Source of the DNA: Methanomicrobia archaeon DTU008
GTDB lineage: Archaea > Thermoplasmatota > Thermoplasmata > Methanomassiliicoccales > Methanomassiliicoccaceae
DNA length: 54,126 nt
NCBI GenBank assembly: GCA_001512965.1
Contig: LFRW01000002.1
Location: 1 to 54,126, forward strand
Reading direction: 5' to 3'
Shown here: in pieces, positions 9,113 through 17,957 of the stretch
Numbering within the stretch: the first letter of the stretch is position 1
Layout: each line of letters opens with the position of its first letter
Program-made: the position numbers and the translations under genes
The notes under the pieces: model-generated
The model's database searches: none
The model's input: the letters and a program-made list of their open reading frames with translations, nothing else
What the model was told of the DNA's origin: nothing

Positions 9113-10321
9113 TCAGGCCTGTTGGTTCTGGTAGCTCAGCCACTTCTTCTCAAGGTCAGGGTCTCGCACGGTGTCCAGGACATACTGCGCGAACTCATCG
9201 CCAGTGGCGCCGTTGGAGCGTCCGGTCATGACCTTGGCCTTCTCGAACTGGGTGCATATCTCGAGAGCCATCTCCAGTTTCTTTCCCTTGTCGACATATC
9301 CGATGTGGCTCAGCAGCATGGCGGCGGCCTTGATCATGGAGGATGGATCGGCATATTGGGCACGCCCCTCCTCTACCATGCGTGGCGCGGAGCCGTGGAT
9401 GGCCTCGAACATGGCATAGCGCTTGCCGATGTTGGCGCTGCCTGCCGTTCCGACGCCTCCCTGGATCTGGGCCGCCTCATCGGTCAGGATGTCCCCGTAC
9501 AGGTTGGGCAGCGCGATGACCTTGAAGTCCTTGCGGCGGTAGGGATCGATCAGCTTGGCGGTCATGATGTCGATGAACCAGTCGTCCCATTTGATCTCGG
9601 GATAGTCCTTGGCGACCTCCGCGGCGATGCTGAGGAACTTCCCATCGGTGGTCTTGACGACGTTGGCCTTGGTCACGATGCTGACCTTGTCTATACCGTT
9701 CTTCCGCGCATGCTCGAAGGCGAGCCTGATGAGTCGCTCCGTTCCCTGGGTGGTGGCGACGCAGAAGTCGATGGCCAGGTCATCGGTGACGTTGATCCCC
9801 TGGCTGCCAAGGACGTAGCTCCCCTCGGTGTTCTCCCTGAAGAACACCCAGTCCACGCCTAGCTCCGGTACCCTGACCGGACGAACGTTGGCGAAGAGGT
9901 CGAGCTCCCTCCTCATCGCAACATTGGCGCTTTCGATGTTGGGCCAAGGATCTCCCTTCTTGGGAGTGGTGGTCGGCCCCTTCAGGATGACGTGGCACTT
10001 CTTCAGCTCTGCCAGGACGTCGTCGGGGATCGCCTTCATCGCCTTGACCCGGTTCTCGATGGTCAATCCTTCGATGTCCCTGAGCTCCACCTTTCCTTTC
10101 TTGATCTCGTCGGCAAGAAGCGATTCCAGCACCATCCTGGCCGAACGGGAGATATATGGTCCGATGCCGTCGCCCCAGCAAATGCCGATGATGATGGTGT
10201 CCAGGCTGGCATAGTCGGTCCATCCCTGGTCCTCCTTCATGGCCTCTATTCTTTTGAGCTGTTCCTCAAGGATCTTGCTGAAATGCTCCTTTGCCCTCTC
10301 TATCGCCTTCGTATCAGCCAT
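9113..10321 (-). CDS. Isocitrate/homoisocitrate dehydrogenase family protein
   Basis: Beta-decarboxylating dehydrogenase, about 402 aa. WGDGIGPYIS and FFRENTEGSY are the nucleotide/substrate loops of the ICDH-HICDH-IPMDH family; the RENTEG form fits isocitrate or homoisocitrate rather than isopropylmalate. NLYGDILTDEAAQIQGGVG and AIHGSAP are the catalytic Asp and cofactor regions. A 50-residue helical N-terminal extension precedes the Rossmann core. The start at ATG 10321 is chosen because GAAGGAA precedes it; GTG 10351 is also in frame. The homocitrate synthase and homoaconitase genes 6 kb away make this a candidate for the missing AksF step, but plain isocitrate dehydrogenase is equally possible. 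Confidence 0.8.
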   Translation of the reverse strand: MADTKAIERAKEHFSKILEEQLKRIEAMKEDQGWTDYASLDTIIIGICWGDGIGPYISRSARMVLESLLADEIKKGKVELRDIEGLTIENRVKAMKAIPDDVLAELKKCHVILKGPTTTPKKGDPWPNIESANVAMRRELDLFANVRPVRVPELGVDWVFFRENTEGSYVLGSQGINVTDDLAIDFCVATTQGTERLIRLAFEHARKNGIDKVSIVTKANVVKTTDGKFLSIAAEVAKDYPEIKWDDWFIDIMTAKLIDPYRRKDFKVIALPNLYGDILTDEAAQIQGGVGTAGSANIGKRYAMFEAIHGSAPRMVEEGRAQYADPSSMIKAAAMLLSHIGYVDKGKKLEMALEICTQFEKAKVMTGRSNGATGDEFAQYVLDTVRDPDLEKKWLSYQNQQA

Positions 10322-10376
10322 ATTATTCCTTCGCAGTAATCGGGAACACACTATTTTACTTAACTCCGCTCCGGCG

Positions 10377-12302
10377 TCACATCTTCACCATCCTGCTGCG
10401 ATGGTCCACGCCCTCCACGTGGCGTTTGCCCAGCATGTTCCTGTGCTCCTTCGATCCGATGGGGTCTGGAACCGGTATTTCGCGGCCTTCAGCATAGAAC
10501 AGGTAAAGGACGGCGTTGATGAACCCGATGTGGCTGAACGCCTGGGGGAAGTTGCCGAGCTGCGCACCGGTTCGTGGATCGAACATCTCGGCGAAGAGGC
10601 CAAGGGGGGAGACCACCTCGCTGGCGTTCTCCAGAAGCGACCTCGCCTCCCGCACCCGTCCGGACAGGGCCAACACCTGAACGAGCCAGAAGGTGCACAT
10701 GATGAAGGAGCCCTCGCCCCTCTCCACACCTTCCGTGTTTCGGGCCAGCATGCCTCCCTCCAGAAGCTCCTCCACGATCCGGTCGATCGTGCCCTGCACC
10801 CTGTCATCGTGGAACGGCAGCATCTCCATCAGGGGTATGCGAAGGTTGGCCGCATCGAGGGCGTCGCTGCCGAAGTACTCGGTGAACGCCCCTCGCTCAT
10901 CGGAATAACCTTCGCGGAGAACCGCTTCCGCTATGCGGTCCCCGGTCCTCTTCCATAGGTCCACATCTCCCTTGAGCCCATATATCTCCGCCATATGGAT
11001 CGCGCGATCCAGCGCCACCCACAACATCACCTTGGAGTAGGTGTAATGATGCTCCTCCCCCCTCCTCTCCCATATGCCGCTGTCCGGCTGCTCCCAGATC
11101 TCGCATACCTTGTCGGCGGCACGTCCGAAGAAGGACATGGTCTCCTCATCCAATGGCACACCATGTCTAATGAGCTCGTAGCCGGTGGACATAAGCTCGC
11201 CATACACCTCATGCTGGCGCTGCTCAGCCGCTCCGTTGCCTATCCTGACCGGACGAGAGGAGCGATAGCCGTCGAGGTGGTCCAATTCCACCTCCTCGAG
11301 GTCCGTCTCTCCATGGATGCCATACATGATCCTCGGCTCCCACCTCACCGCACAGGCCGCTTCGGAAACGTCCCTGATCCATTCCAGATATTCCATGGCC
11401 TCTTCATGATGCCCCAGCACCAGCAATGCCTGGGCCGCCATGGAGGCATCTCGCAGCCACGTGTACCGGTAGTCCCAGTTCAGCTCCCTTCCTACGACCT
11501 CCGGCAAGGAGGTGGTGGGGGCGGCGAGGATCGCTCCCGTATCATCATGGATCAGCAACTTCAATGCCAGCTCCGACCGTGAGATGAGGTGCGACCACTC
11601 CCTGGCCCAACCTGGATTCTCATAGTCCATCGGCGTCCTCACCCATCTCCGCCATGCCGCGATGGTGCGCTTCATCAGGTCCTTGCTCGAATCGACCGAG
11701 CAGGTCAGGTCATCGGAGCAGTACCGGGTCACCAGCGAACGCTCCTCGTCCCTTTCCAGGCGGAGCGTGCCCCTGACGACGGGTCCGTACCCGTCGTCCT
11801 TCACCTCGCCATCGGGCAGGCCGCATAGGGACAGCCACTCCTCTCCCCATCTGGCCACCCACGCGTTCCCATGGCGTTCCATCTCTGCGCGCTTCCGAGC
11901 GTAGTCGGGTCGAGGGCTCCATTCGACCTGTACCTCGACGGCCCTCCCCCTACAGCTGATCAGACGCTGCACCTCATCAAGGGCGGTGGAGCGCCCCTTG
12001 CCGCGAAGGTCCCCCCATAGAGGCATGAAGTCGTTCACTCCGACTATGGAGCCCTTTGGGAGGAAGGCGGTCCTGAGGACGTTCGTCCCATCGACGTACC
12101 TCTGCCTGGTCGACGCCCCATCCACCCACACCCTGAAGCATCCCCCTTTCTTATTGTCCAATATGGCGCCGAACACGCCGCCTCCACTGGTGTTCGGAAA
12201 GCACAGCCAGTCCAGGGAGCCGTCCGCGCCTATGAGCCCGACGGTGCGGAGGTTGCCGATGGCCCCGTAGCTCTCGATGGGCTTGTATGGTTGCTCAGCC
12301 AT
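10377..12302 (-). CDS. GH15 glucoamylase/trehalase-like glycoside hydrolase
   Basis: A 641-aa cytosolic protein of glycoside hydrolase family 15. It starts with the typical Y-K-P-I-E-S-Y-G-A-I-G-N-L-R-T-V-G-L segment and DGSLDWLCFP. The (alpha/alpha)6 barrel begins near ELNWDYRYTWLRDA, the hallmark of archaeal and actinobacterial GH15 enzymes. The expected substrate is an alpha-glucan or trehalose; the subfamily cannot be set by eye. There is no signal peptide. ATG 12302 overlaps the end of the upstream oxidoreductase gene (ATGGCTGA), so translation is probably coupled. Confidence 0.88.
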   Translation of the reverse strand: MAEQPYKPIESYGAIGNLRTVGLIGADGSLDWLCFPNTSGGGVFGAILDNKKGGCFRVWVDGASTRQRYVDGTNVLRTAFLPKGSIVGVNDFMPLWGDLRGKGRSTALDEVQRLISCRGRAVEVQVEWSPRPDYARKRAEMERHGNAWVARWGEEWLSLCGLPDGEVKDDGYGPVVRGTLRLERDEERSLVTRYCSDDLTCSVDSSKDLMKRTIAAWRRWVRTPMDYENPGWAREWSHLISRSELALKLLIHDDTGAILAAPTTSLPEVVGRELNWDYRYTWLRDASMAAQALLVLGHHEEAMEYLEWIRDVSEAACAVRWEPRIMYGIHGETDLEEVELDHLDGYRSSRPVRIGNGAAEQRQHEVYGELMSTGYELIRHGVPLDEETMSFFGRAADKVCEIWEQPDSGIWERRGEEHHYTYSKVMLWVALDRAIHMAEIYGLKGDVDLWKRTGDRIAEAVLREGYSDERGAFTEYFGSDALDAANLRIPLMEMLPFHDDRVQGTIDRIVEELLEGGMLARNTEGVERGEGSFIMCTFWLVQVLALSGRVREARSLLENASEVVSPLGLFAEMFDPRTGAQLGNFPQAFSHIGFINAVLYLFYAEGREIPVPDPIGSKEHRNMLGKRHVEGVDHRSRMVKM

Positions 12303-13281
12303 CAAGGATGAGGGGTAATACCTTCCTGCCGAAGTCATCGATGAAATCCTCCTGTTCCCGGTTCACGTTATGGATATAGATCTCCCTGATGCCCATCCTC
12401 ACGTATCGTTCGATATTCTCGACATGCTCGTCCAGGTCAGAGGAGGTGAACACCTGCTTCCGGACGTCCTCTCGTCGCACGGTCGACGTCAAGGCGTCGA
12501 ACTGCTCCGGATGCTCTACCTCCGTGGTGATGGATGAAGGGAACACATGGGTTCGCCACTGTTCCCAGGCTTCCCGCTCCGCCTTCTCCTCATCGCGGCA
12601 ATATGAGATCTGGATCTTCACCACGATCGGCCCTTCTCCGCCTCCCCGGCGGAACGCTTCGATCATCCCCTTGAGCCGGTCCGGTGGCATTGACGTCGTG
12701 ATCATCCCATCCGCCCAGGTGCCGATCGCCTCAGCCGTGGCCTCGGTCTGTGCCGCCCCGATGATGGTGGGAGGAGTCGCGGGCAACGAATAGAGCCTGG
12801 CCCTTTCGACGGTCACCAGCCCGCGGTGCGTCACCTCCTCTCCGTTCAGCAGCCGCTTGATCACAGAGGCCGATTCGGCCAGGCGGGTGTTGAGAACATC
12901 CTTTGGAGGCCATCCTTGTCCGGTTATCCCTTCGTTCAGCAGCTGTCCGCTTCCCAGTGCGACCCAGAGCCGGCCAGGAAACATCTCCTGCAAGGTGGCC
13001 GCCTTCTGCGCCAGGATGGCTGGATGGTATCTCTGACCTGGAGCGCACACCACCCCGAACGGGATGGAAGTGGCATGCATGGCCGCCCCCAGGAACGCCC
13101 ACGCATAGCCGCTCTCCCCCTGCGCCTCGCTCCATGGTTTGAAATGATCGGAGCTAAGGGCCGCGTTGAACCCCGACCCCTCCGCCTTCATGACCAGCCG
13201 GAGGAGCTGGCTTGGAGGGAACTGCTCATGGGAGCAGTGATAGCCGATCCTCAGGTGCCCAGTCTCTCGGCCGGTCAACAT
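12295..13281 (-). CDS. Luciferase-like flavin/F420 oxidoreductase
   Basis: TIM-barrel luciferase-like monooxygenase, 328 aa. RIGYHCSHEQFPPS opens the barrel, SSDHFKPW is the typical flavin/F420-side loop, and GRLWVALGSGQLLNE and IIGAAQTEATAEAIG are later barrel strands. It most resembles the TIGR03885-like group of probable oxidoreductases that sit next to GH15 genes in other genomes (from memory). Whether it uses F420 or FMN is unknown. ATG 13281 is chosen because a TATA box at 13303-13310 lies about 26 bp upstream, giving a leaderless mRNA; the GTG/TTG codons upstream lack support. It overlaps the downstream GH15 start by 8 nt. Confidence 0.82.
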   Translation of the reverse strand: MLTGRETGHLRIGYHCSHEQFPPSQLLRLVMKAEGSGFNAALSSDHFKPWSEAQGESGYAWAFLGAAMHATSIPFGVVCAPGQRYHPAILAQKAATLQEMFPGRLWVALGSGQLLNEGITGQGWPPKDVLNTRLAESASVIKRLLNGEEVTHRGLVTVERARLYSLPATPPTIIGAAQTEATAEAIGTWADGMITTSMPPDRLKGMIEAFRRGGGEGPIVVKIQISYCRDEEKAEREAWEQWRTHVFPSSITTEVEHPEQFDALTSTVRREDVRKQVFTSSDLDEHVENIERYVRMGIREIYIHNVNREQEDFIDDFGRKVLPLILDG

Positions 13282-13661
13282 GATTTTCACTTGAAACCAT
13301 GCGTATAAATTGATTCGCACAAGGCAGCCTTGCAAGGTTCGTCATTGATGCGCATAGGCGTATCGGGTGCCGCAGGCCGTTCACGATACACCCCGTCAGC
13401 GTCAGTGAAGGGGTCCGTCCCACGCCGGCCGGTCCCTGCCCTGGCATTCCTTCATCGCCGACGGCTACCGGCGCCTCAGGTCGCTTCATGTAATATATGA
13501 AATACTCGATATATCCTAAGCTCCGACAGGCCGAACCGCCATGGATGGACCAGGGTGGATCGTGAGGCGGCAGGGCATCGAGGTGTCCAGTTCCGGACGC
13601 TGTTGTGTCGGTCATCTCGCATCCGACGGATTCGACCAGTCCAATGACGAAGGTGGGCTCA
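13282..13661. other. Divergent intergenic region upstream of gldA
   Basis: This 380-nt stretch separates divergent genes. It contains the minus-strand TATA box and an AT-rich block at 13485-13515 with the inverted repeat TTCAT-7-ATGAA (13485-13501) and a TATATCC element, which may serve gldA. No gene is recognisable. Confidence 0.4.
13303..13310 (-). promoter_or_regulatory. TATA box, leaderless transcript of the luciferase-like/GH15 operon
   Basis: ATTTATAC on the minus strand is centred about 26 bp before the ATG at 13281, the normal archaeal distance to the transcription start, so the mRNA would begin at or next to the start codon. Confidence 0.5.
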
Positions 13662-14768
13662 ATGTTCCGAAAGGCGGTTTTTCCAGGAAGATACATTCAA
13701 GGGGCCGGGGCGATAGGCGAGCTGCCCGCGGTGATGGACGGGCTCGGAGAGAGGGGGTTGGTGTTAGCATCCCGTTCGGTGATCGATTAGGTACTTCCTC
13801 GTTGCTGCCTGGACCTGGATGCCATGTCCGTCCGCATCGAGAGGTTCGGAGGGGAGTGTTGCGAGGAGGAACTGGTCCGACTGTCCAAGGTCATCTCCGA
13901 GCATAGGATCGGTGTGCTGGCAGGCATGGGCGGAGGGAAGACCATCGATACGGCGAAGATCGCCGCCGATCGAGCTGGCATACCTGTCATCGTGGTTCCC
14001 ACCATAGCATCGACCGACGCGCCATGCAGCGGTTGCGCGGTGCGGTACTCGAAAGATGGGGTATTTGACTCGGTGCTTTACCAGAGATCGAACCCCCAGG
14101 CGGTACTGGTCGATCTGGAGATCATCGCCTCGGCACCGGCAAGGTTCCTCGTGGCGGGGATGGGCGACGCCCTCTCCACATGGTTCGAGGCGAGGTCCTG
14201 CCACCGTACAGGGTCGATGAACGAATGCGGCGGCCTTGGCACCGTGGCCGCCCTGGGCATCGCCAAGCTTTGCTACGATACGCTTCTCGCCGACGGCGTC
14301 GAGGCCAAGAAGGCCAACGAGGCCGGGGTGGTCACCCCGGCGTTCGACAGGGTGGTCGAGGCCAACACCTTGCTGAGCGGCCTAGGCTTCGAGTGCGGGG
14401 GGATCGCCTCGGCCCACTCCATCCACAACGGCCTGACCGCCCTGGCCGAGACCCATCCCTTCTACCACGGCGAGAAGGTCGCCTTCGGTGTCCTGGCCGG
14501 GAGGCATCTGACCGGTGATCCGGGTGAAGAGGTGGACAGGGTGTATACGTTCTGCGAGGAAGTGGGCCTGCCCACCACACTATCGGACATCGGCCTCGGG
14601 GAGGCGGGCCCGGAGAGGCTGGCGATGGCGGCCGAGAAGGCCTGCGCCCCTGGACAGGCCATATGTCACGAGGGCGGGACCATGACGCCGAAACGGGTGC
14701 TGGACGCCATGCTAAAGGCCGATGCGATGGGCAGGGAGAGGCGACATGGCAAAGCGCCCGTCCGGTAG
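13662..14768 (+). CDS. gldA: Glycerol dehydrogenase with in-frame TAG (possible pyrrolysine)
   Basis: Iron-type alcohol dehydrogenase family enzyme that oxidises glycerol to dihydroxyacetone with NAD. FRKAVFPGRYIQGAGAI opens the Rossmann domain, GMGGGKTIDTAK binds NAD, and PTIASTDAPCSG, VAGMGDALSTWFEAR, SAHSIHNGLTAL and FYHGEKVAFG supply the metal ligands. The gene is uninterrupted from ATG 13662 (AGGTGG ribosome site) to TGA 14768 except for a TAG at 13788-13790, codon 43. Sequence is family-like on both sides of it in the same frame: RSVID before, VLPRC and ERFGGECCEEEL after. Read through, the product is 368 aa, the normal length. Without readthrough only a 314-aa piece from ATG 13824 is made, which lacks the first Rossmann strand. 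The whole looks bacterial (clostridial-like), so transfer is possible. It could also be a young pseudogene. Confidence 0.82.
13788..13790 (+). other. In-frame amber codon in gldA
   Basis: TAG replaces a codon in the loop after the first beta-strand pair. In Geobacillus GldA, as I recall it, the same place holds Lys (IVWKIAG). AAG to TAG is a single base change. In organisms with the Pyl system this codon can be read as pyrrolysine, a lysine derivative. Confidence 0.6.
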
Positions 14769-15112
14769 GTCCGCATCGGGAGGTCTCACCGTACGAGGCG
14801 CCTCTCCGCTCGAAAGGTGTCGCGCCCTCTTCAGGCCCCAGGCCGCTTCCATTAACCCGTAAGGCCGCTCGGTGACGATGAAACTTCCCAGCAGATGATG
14901 GGCCCACGTATCGCACTGGTGAAGGCTGCGCGTTGATGCCGCCCGCGATCCGGCAACGCATCCCCCCTGACATATGAAAGAGGTTGGACGGGATGACATC
15001 GAGCGGCAGGGGCCGCTGTGGATCGAGATGCTGGGTAAACATCCGCACCGATCGGACCTTGCCCTGGTGAACCGTCGGTAAAAACAAATGCTCGTGATAA
15101 TAATTTAATATC
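14769..15112. other. Intergenic region, no gene seen
   Basis: A 344-nt gap between gldA and the PH-like gene. Only its last 35 nt look regulatory: TAAAAACAAA at 15079-15088 lies about 30 bp before the next ATG and could be a TATA-type element for a leaderless mRNA. The rest shows no coding pattern or RNA gene that I can recognise. Confidence 0.4.
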
Positions 15113-16399
15113 ATGGATGCCGAGGGCAATTACCTCATGGTCGATGGGACCGGGGCCGAGCTTGGGAAGGGTGAGACCAGGATAGTCTTGGCCGGGGACG
15201 GTCTTGAGCTGAGACCCCGGTCCGGACCATACCGTCTACTGCCACTGAGGGACATCGTCAACGTCGCCAATGCCAACTATCAGGTGGACGTTCTCATGCG
15301 TGATGGACGGCGGCTTCGACTGTCCGCTCTCGGCCGAAGGTACGAGGACCTTGTCAGGGAGATCCACCGCTCTCGTAACGACCTCATCATGCGCGATCTG
15401 CTCATGGAGGAGAAACTTCGCAAGCCTGGCGTCAAGGCGGAGCTGAGGCCGTTCCGAGGGGCCGATGGCCCATGCGAGATACGCCTCTATGAAACGGCCA
15501 TGGTGATAATTCCCCTACGCCATGGCCTTATGCGGGTCCGCTACAGCGACATCGAGGGCATCGAGTCTCGCGACCACATCCTGCGAATGGTCCTCTCTTC
15601 AGGCGAACTGCTCGCCCTGACCATGCTGGGGAGGGAGATGGAGCCGCTGTGGAACGCAATATCGAACGCCATGGCAGAGATGTCGAGGGAAACACAGGAC
15701 GTCATACGGTCGGCCTATCCGCAGGCCGACGGACGGACCCTGGAGGCCGCCGCCGCGCTGTTGAAGGAGGGGCGGGCGGCGACCAGATGGGAGATCGAGG
15801 ACATATCCCCGGACCTGTGGAAAGGCCTGGAGGACGAGGTGAAGGCCAGGGGGCTGGCTTTCGAGTACGCATATCTCACGTCGCGCGGCCGCAAGGACAT
15901 GGTCCGGATAGGGATCAAGCGATCCTTGATGGATGACGTGTACATCTGGTTCGCAATCCCCATCCTTGGTCCGCAGGGCAACGCGGTGGCGGTGGAGGCG
16001 ACATCCTCGGACAATTCCGGCCGGGCAACGTACTTCTTCAGGATAGCTCCTCGGTCTTCATACCACACCATGGACGAGGAGAGCAGGGAATCCCTTGCGG
16101 CCGCCTGTATGGACACTATCACTTCAGGCCTGAGGGAGATCAACTTTCGCCGGCAGCCGATATATCTCACGGATGAGCAGCTACGCGTGGAGCCGTGGTC
16201 GCGATACCGCTTCTCGGTCATGCTCATCCCCGAGCTGCGGAATCTCAGGGCTCGCTTCATCGGTCGCGTCCCTCATGCAGGGGAGGAGGCGTGGAAGGAC
16301 AAGGTGGAGAAGCTACTGGCCTTCAATGCCGCGGCCAAGGACGATTCTGACAGTTGGCATGATGCGGACGAGCTTGAGGAAGAGGTCGAAGGTCAATAG
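15113..16399 (+). CDS. Uncharacterised protein with tandem PH-like domains
   Basis: A soluble, charged 428-aa protein of unknown function. The N-terminal half carries two similar beta-rich segments (about 20-90 and 108-180), each with a pattern like LRDIVNVANANYQVDV or YSDIEGIESRDHILRM followed by a Leu/Ala-rich strand and helix, as in PH/GRAM-type folds. An alpha/beta region from about 210 to 400 follows (KGLEDEVKARGL, PIYLTDEQLRVEPW), then an acidic tail. No catalytic motif is visible. It ends in TAG backed by TAA four codons later. It stands 48 nt before two zinc-ribbon genes on the same strand and is probably cotranscribed with them. Confidence 0.65.
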   Translation: MDAEGNYLMVDGTGAELGKGETRIVLAGDGLELRPRSGPYRLLPLRDIVNVANANYQVDVLMRDGRRLRLSALGRRYEDLVREIHRSRNDLIMRDLLMEEKLRKPGVKAELRPFRGADGPCEIRLYETAMVIIPLRHGLMRVRYSDIEGIESRDHILRMVLSSGELLALTMLGREMEPLWNAISNAMAEMSRETQDVIRSAYPQADGRTLEAAAALLKEGRAATRWEIEDISPDLWKGLEDEVKARGLAFEYAYLTSRGRKDMVRIGIKRSLMDDVYIWFAIPILGPQGNAVAVEATSSDNSGRATYFFRIAPRSSYHTMDEESRESLAAACMDTITSGLREINFRRQPIYLTDEQLRVEPWSRYRFSVMLIPELRNLRARFIGRVPHAGEEAWKDKVEKLLAFNAAAKDDSDSWHDADELEEEVEGQ

Positions 16400-16447
16400 A
16401 AGGTTATAAAATAAAGATTCTCAAATGCTAAAATGAGCTGTTAGACC

Positions 16448-16789
16448 ATGCCCGGATACATGCAGCCGTGCCGTCATTGCGATAGGTTGGTGCCTCCCGA
16501 CTCCGAGGTCTGCCCCATATGCGGAAAATGGGATCCACTGGGCGATCCCAGATGCCCCCGATGCCGCTCACCCGTCAAGGAGGGTTGGACAGCGTGCTCG
16601 AGCTGCGGGCAGAGTCTGAACATCCAGTGCATCGCTTGCGGAAGGGACACCTTCTTCGGAGGTCAATGCCAGCATTGCGGTACCAGGCTCATGGTCAGAT
16701 GCCAGCAGAGAAAGTGCGGGTTCGAGCAGCCTCCCCTCGCCCCGTCATGCGCCAAGTGTGGGAAGCCCATATCGAGAGGGATAAGATGA
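16448..16789 (+). CDS. Multi zinc-ribbon protein, 113 aa
   Basis: Made almost entirely of CxxC knuckles: CRHC, CPIC, CPRC, CSSC, CIAC, CQHC and CAKC, with further Cys near RCQQRKC. This gives three or four treble-clef/zinc-ribbon units like the DZANK or double-zinc-ribbon families. Such proteins usually mediate protein contacts rather than catalysis. ATG 16448 follows a short AT-rich gap. The end overlaps the next start codon in ATGA, so the two are translated together. The specific role is unknown. Confidence 0.75.
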   Translation: MPGYMQPCRHCDRLVPPDSEVCPICGKWDPLGDPRCPRCRSPVKEGWTACSSCGQSLNIQCIACGRDTFFGGQCQHCGTRLMVRCQQRKCGFEQPPLAPSCAKCGKPISRGIR

Positions 16790-17454
16790 GGAACCTTATC
16801 GCGTTCAACGACAACTATTCCGACAACAGCACAGAGGCCGGCTTCGAGTTCACGTTCTACTGCGATATCTGCCATGAGGGCTACAGGACGCGGTTCATCC
16901 CGTCCAAGACCTACAAGAAGAAGGGCTTCTTCGACAACATCGGCAGGGTGGCCAGCATCGCCGGACAGCTTTCAGGGCAATACAACATAGGCTACGCCGG
17001 TGAGCGTGGCGGAGATATGCTATCGTCCAGGTTCGATGGGATGTCCCCGGCGTGGCACAAGGAGCATGAGGCCGCGTTCGAACTCGCCCAGAACGAGGCC
17101 AGGGGGCGCTTCCACCGATGCCCCCGTTGCGGAAAATGGGTGTGCGGAAACGACTGGAACGAGGAAGCGTCGCTGTGCGTGGATGACGCCCCTCGCGAAT
17201 CCGTGGAGATCGCCGCGGCTCGTGCAGACAAGATGAAGGAGGACATCTGGGAGAGGTCGAGGAACACGCAGGTGTTCACAGGGGAGATAGATCAGAGGCA
17301 GGCCATGTGCCCCAATTGCGGCAAGCCCGCTGGCCAGGGCAAGTTCTGCAACAATTGCGGGTCGCCGACCTCACCGCCCAAGTGCCAGCAGTGCGGAGCG
17401 GAGAACCCTCCAGGCGCGAGGTTCTGCTCCGAGTGTGGCGACAGGCTCCGATGA
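16786..17454 (+). CDS. Zinc-ribbon protein with central conserved domain
   Basis: A 222-aa protein beginning at ATG 16786, overlapping the previous stop by the ATGA arrangement. After MRNLIAFNDNYSDN comes a CDIC knuckle, then a Gly/aromatic segment (KKKGFFDNIGRVASIAGQ) seen in zinc-ribbon proteins of unknown function. CPRCGKWVCGNDWN follows, and the C-terminus has two classic zinc ribbons (CPNCGKPAGQGKFCNNCG and CQQCGAENPPGARFCSECG). The middle third is alpha-helical and charged. It is probably one unit with the 113-aa protein upstream. No enzymatic motif is seen. Confidence 0.72.
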   Translation: MRNLIAFNDNYSDNSTEAGFEFTFYCDICHEGYRTRFIPSKTYKKKGFFDNIGRVASIAGQLSGQYNIGYAGERGGDMLSSRFDGMSPAWHKEHEAAFELAQNEARGRFHRCPRCGKWVCGNDWNEEASLCVDDAPRESVEIAAARADKMKEDIWERSRNTQVFTGEIDQRQAMCPNCGKPAGQGKFCNNCGSPTSPPKCQQCGAENPPGARFCSECGDRLR

Positions 17455-17582
17455 TCGCGTGTCGACGAGCCTGACGGTCCTGGCACTGGGAGCGTGGTGG
17501 ATCGCATGATCCAACATCTCCCTCCATGGTGCGAGATGCATCGACCGAAGCTCTATAATCGCCCGCCGCATACGTCGGAAGG

Positions 17583-17957
17583 ATGCGTTGCACCCACTGC
17601 CAAAGATGCTGCCGCGATACCATGATGGAGTTGTCGGAGGCGGCCATCGTTCGCCTGGAGCGTCGCGGCCACAGGCGGGACGTTTTCGTGGTGATGGGCG
17701 AGGACCGCATCCCGCGCCTTCGTAACGTGGATGGATGGTGCATCTTCTATGATCCCCGGGCAGGCCGTTGCCGAGAGTACCGCTCTCGCCCCCTGGGTTG
17801 TGTAATTTACCCGGTGAATCTGGACGAGGATGGGGACATCATCGTGGACGATCTGTGCCCTCAGGCCGGCACGATCCCCGCTAGGGAGATGGAAGAAAGA
17901 GGAAGGCGGCTGAGGTCGCTGCTCGACACGATCGATCGGGAGGCAGAGGGCCGCTAG
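17583..17957 (+). CDS. YkgJ-family cysteine cluster protein
   Basis: A 124-aa protein with the CxxCxxCC signature at its N-terminus (CTHCQRCCRD) and matching downstream cysteines in GWCIFYDPRAGRCREYRSRPLGC and DLCPQ. This is the pattern of the YkgJ/FliB-related zinc- or iron-cluster family, common in methanogens. No activity is established for most members. The stop TAG shares a CTAG with the stop of the convergent ROK gene. Confidence 0.8.
   Translation: MRCTHCQRCCRDTMMELSEAAIVRLERRGHRRDVFVVMGEDRIPRLRNVDGWCIFYDPRAGRCREYRSRPLGCVIYPVNLDEDGDIIVDDLCPQAGTIPAREMEERGRRLRSLLDTIDREAEGR

Noticed and set aside
13824-14768. A shorter glycerol dehydrogenase starting at ATG 13824, after the TAG.
   Set aside because: It would lack the first Rossmann strand and glycine loop region that are encoded in frame upstream with a good ribosome site.
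16397-16414. TAG at the end of the PH-like gene considered as a pyrrolysine codon.
   Set aside because: Readthrough reaches TAA after four codons; it looks like an ordinary stop with a backup.
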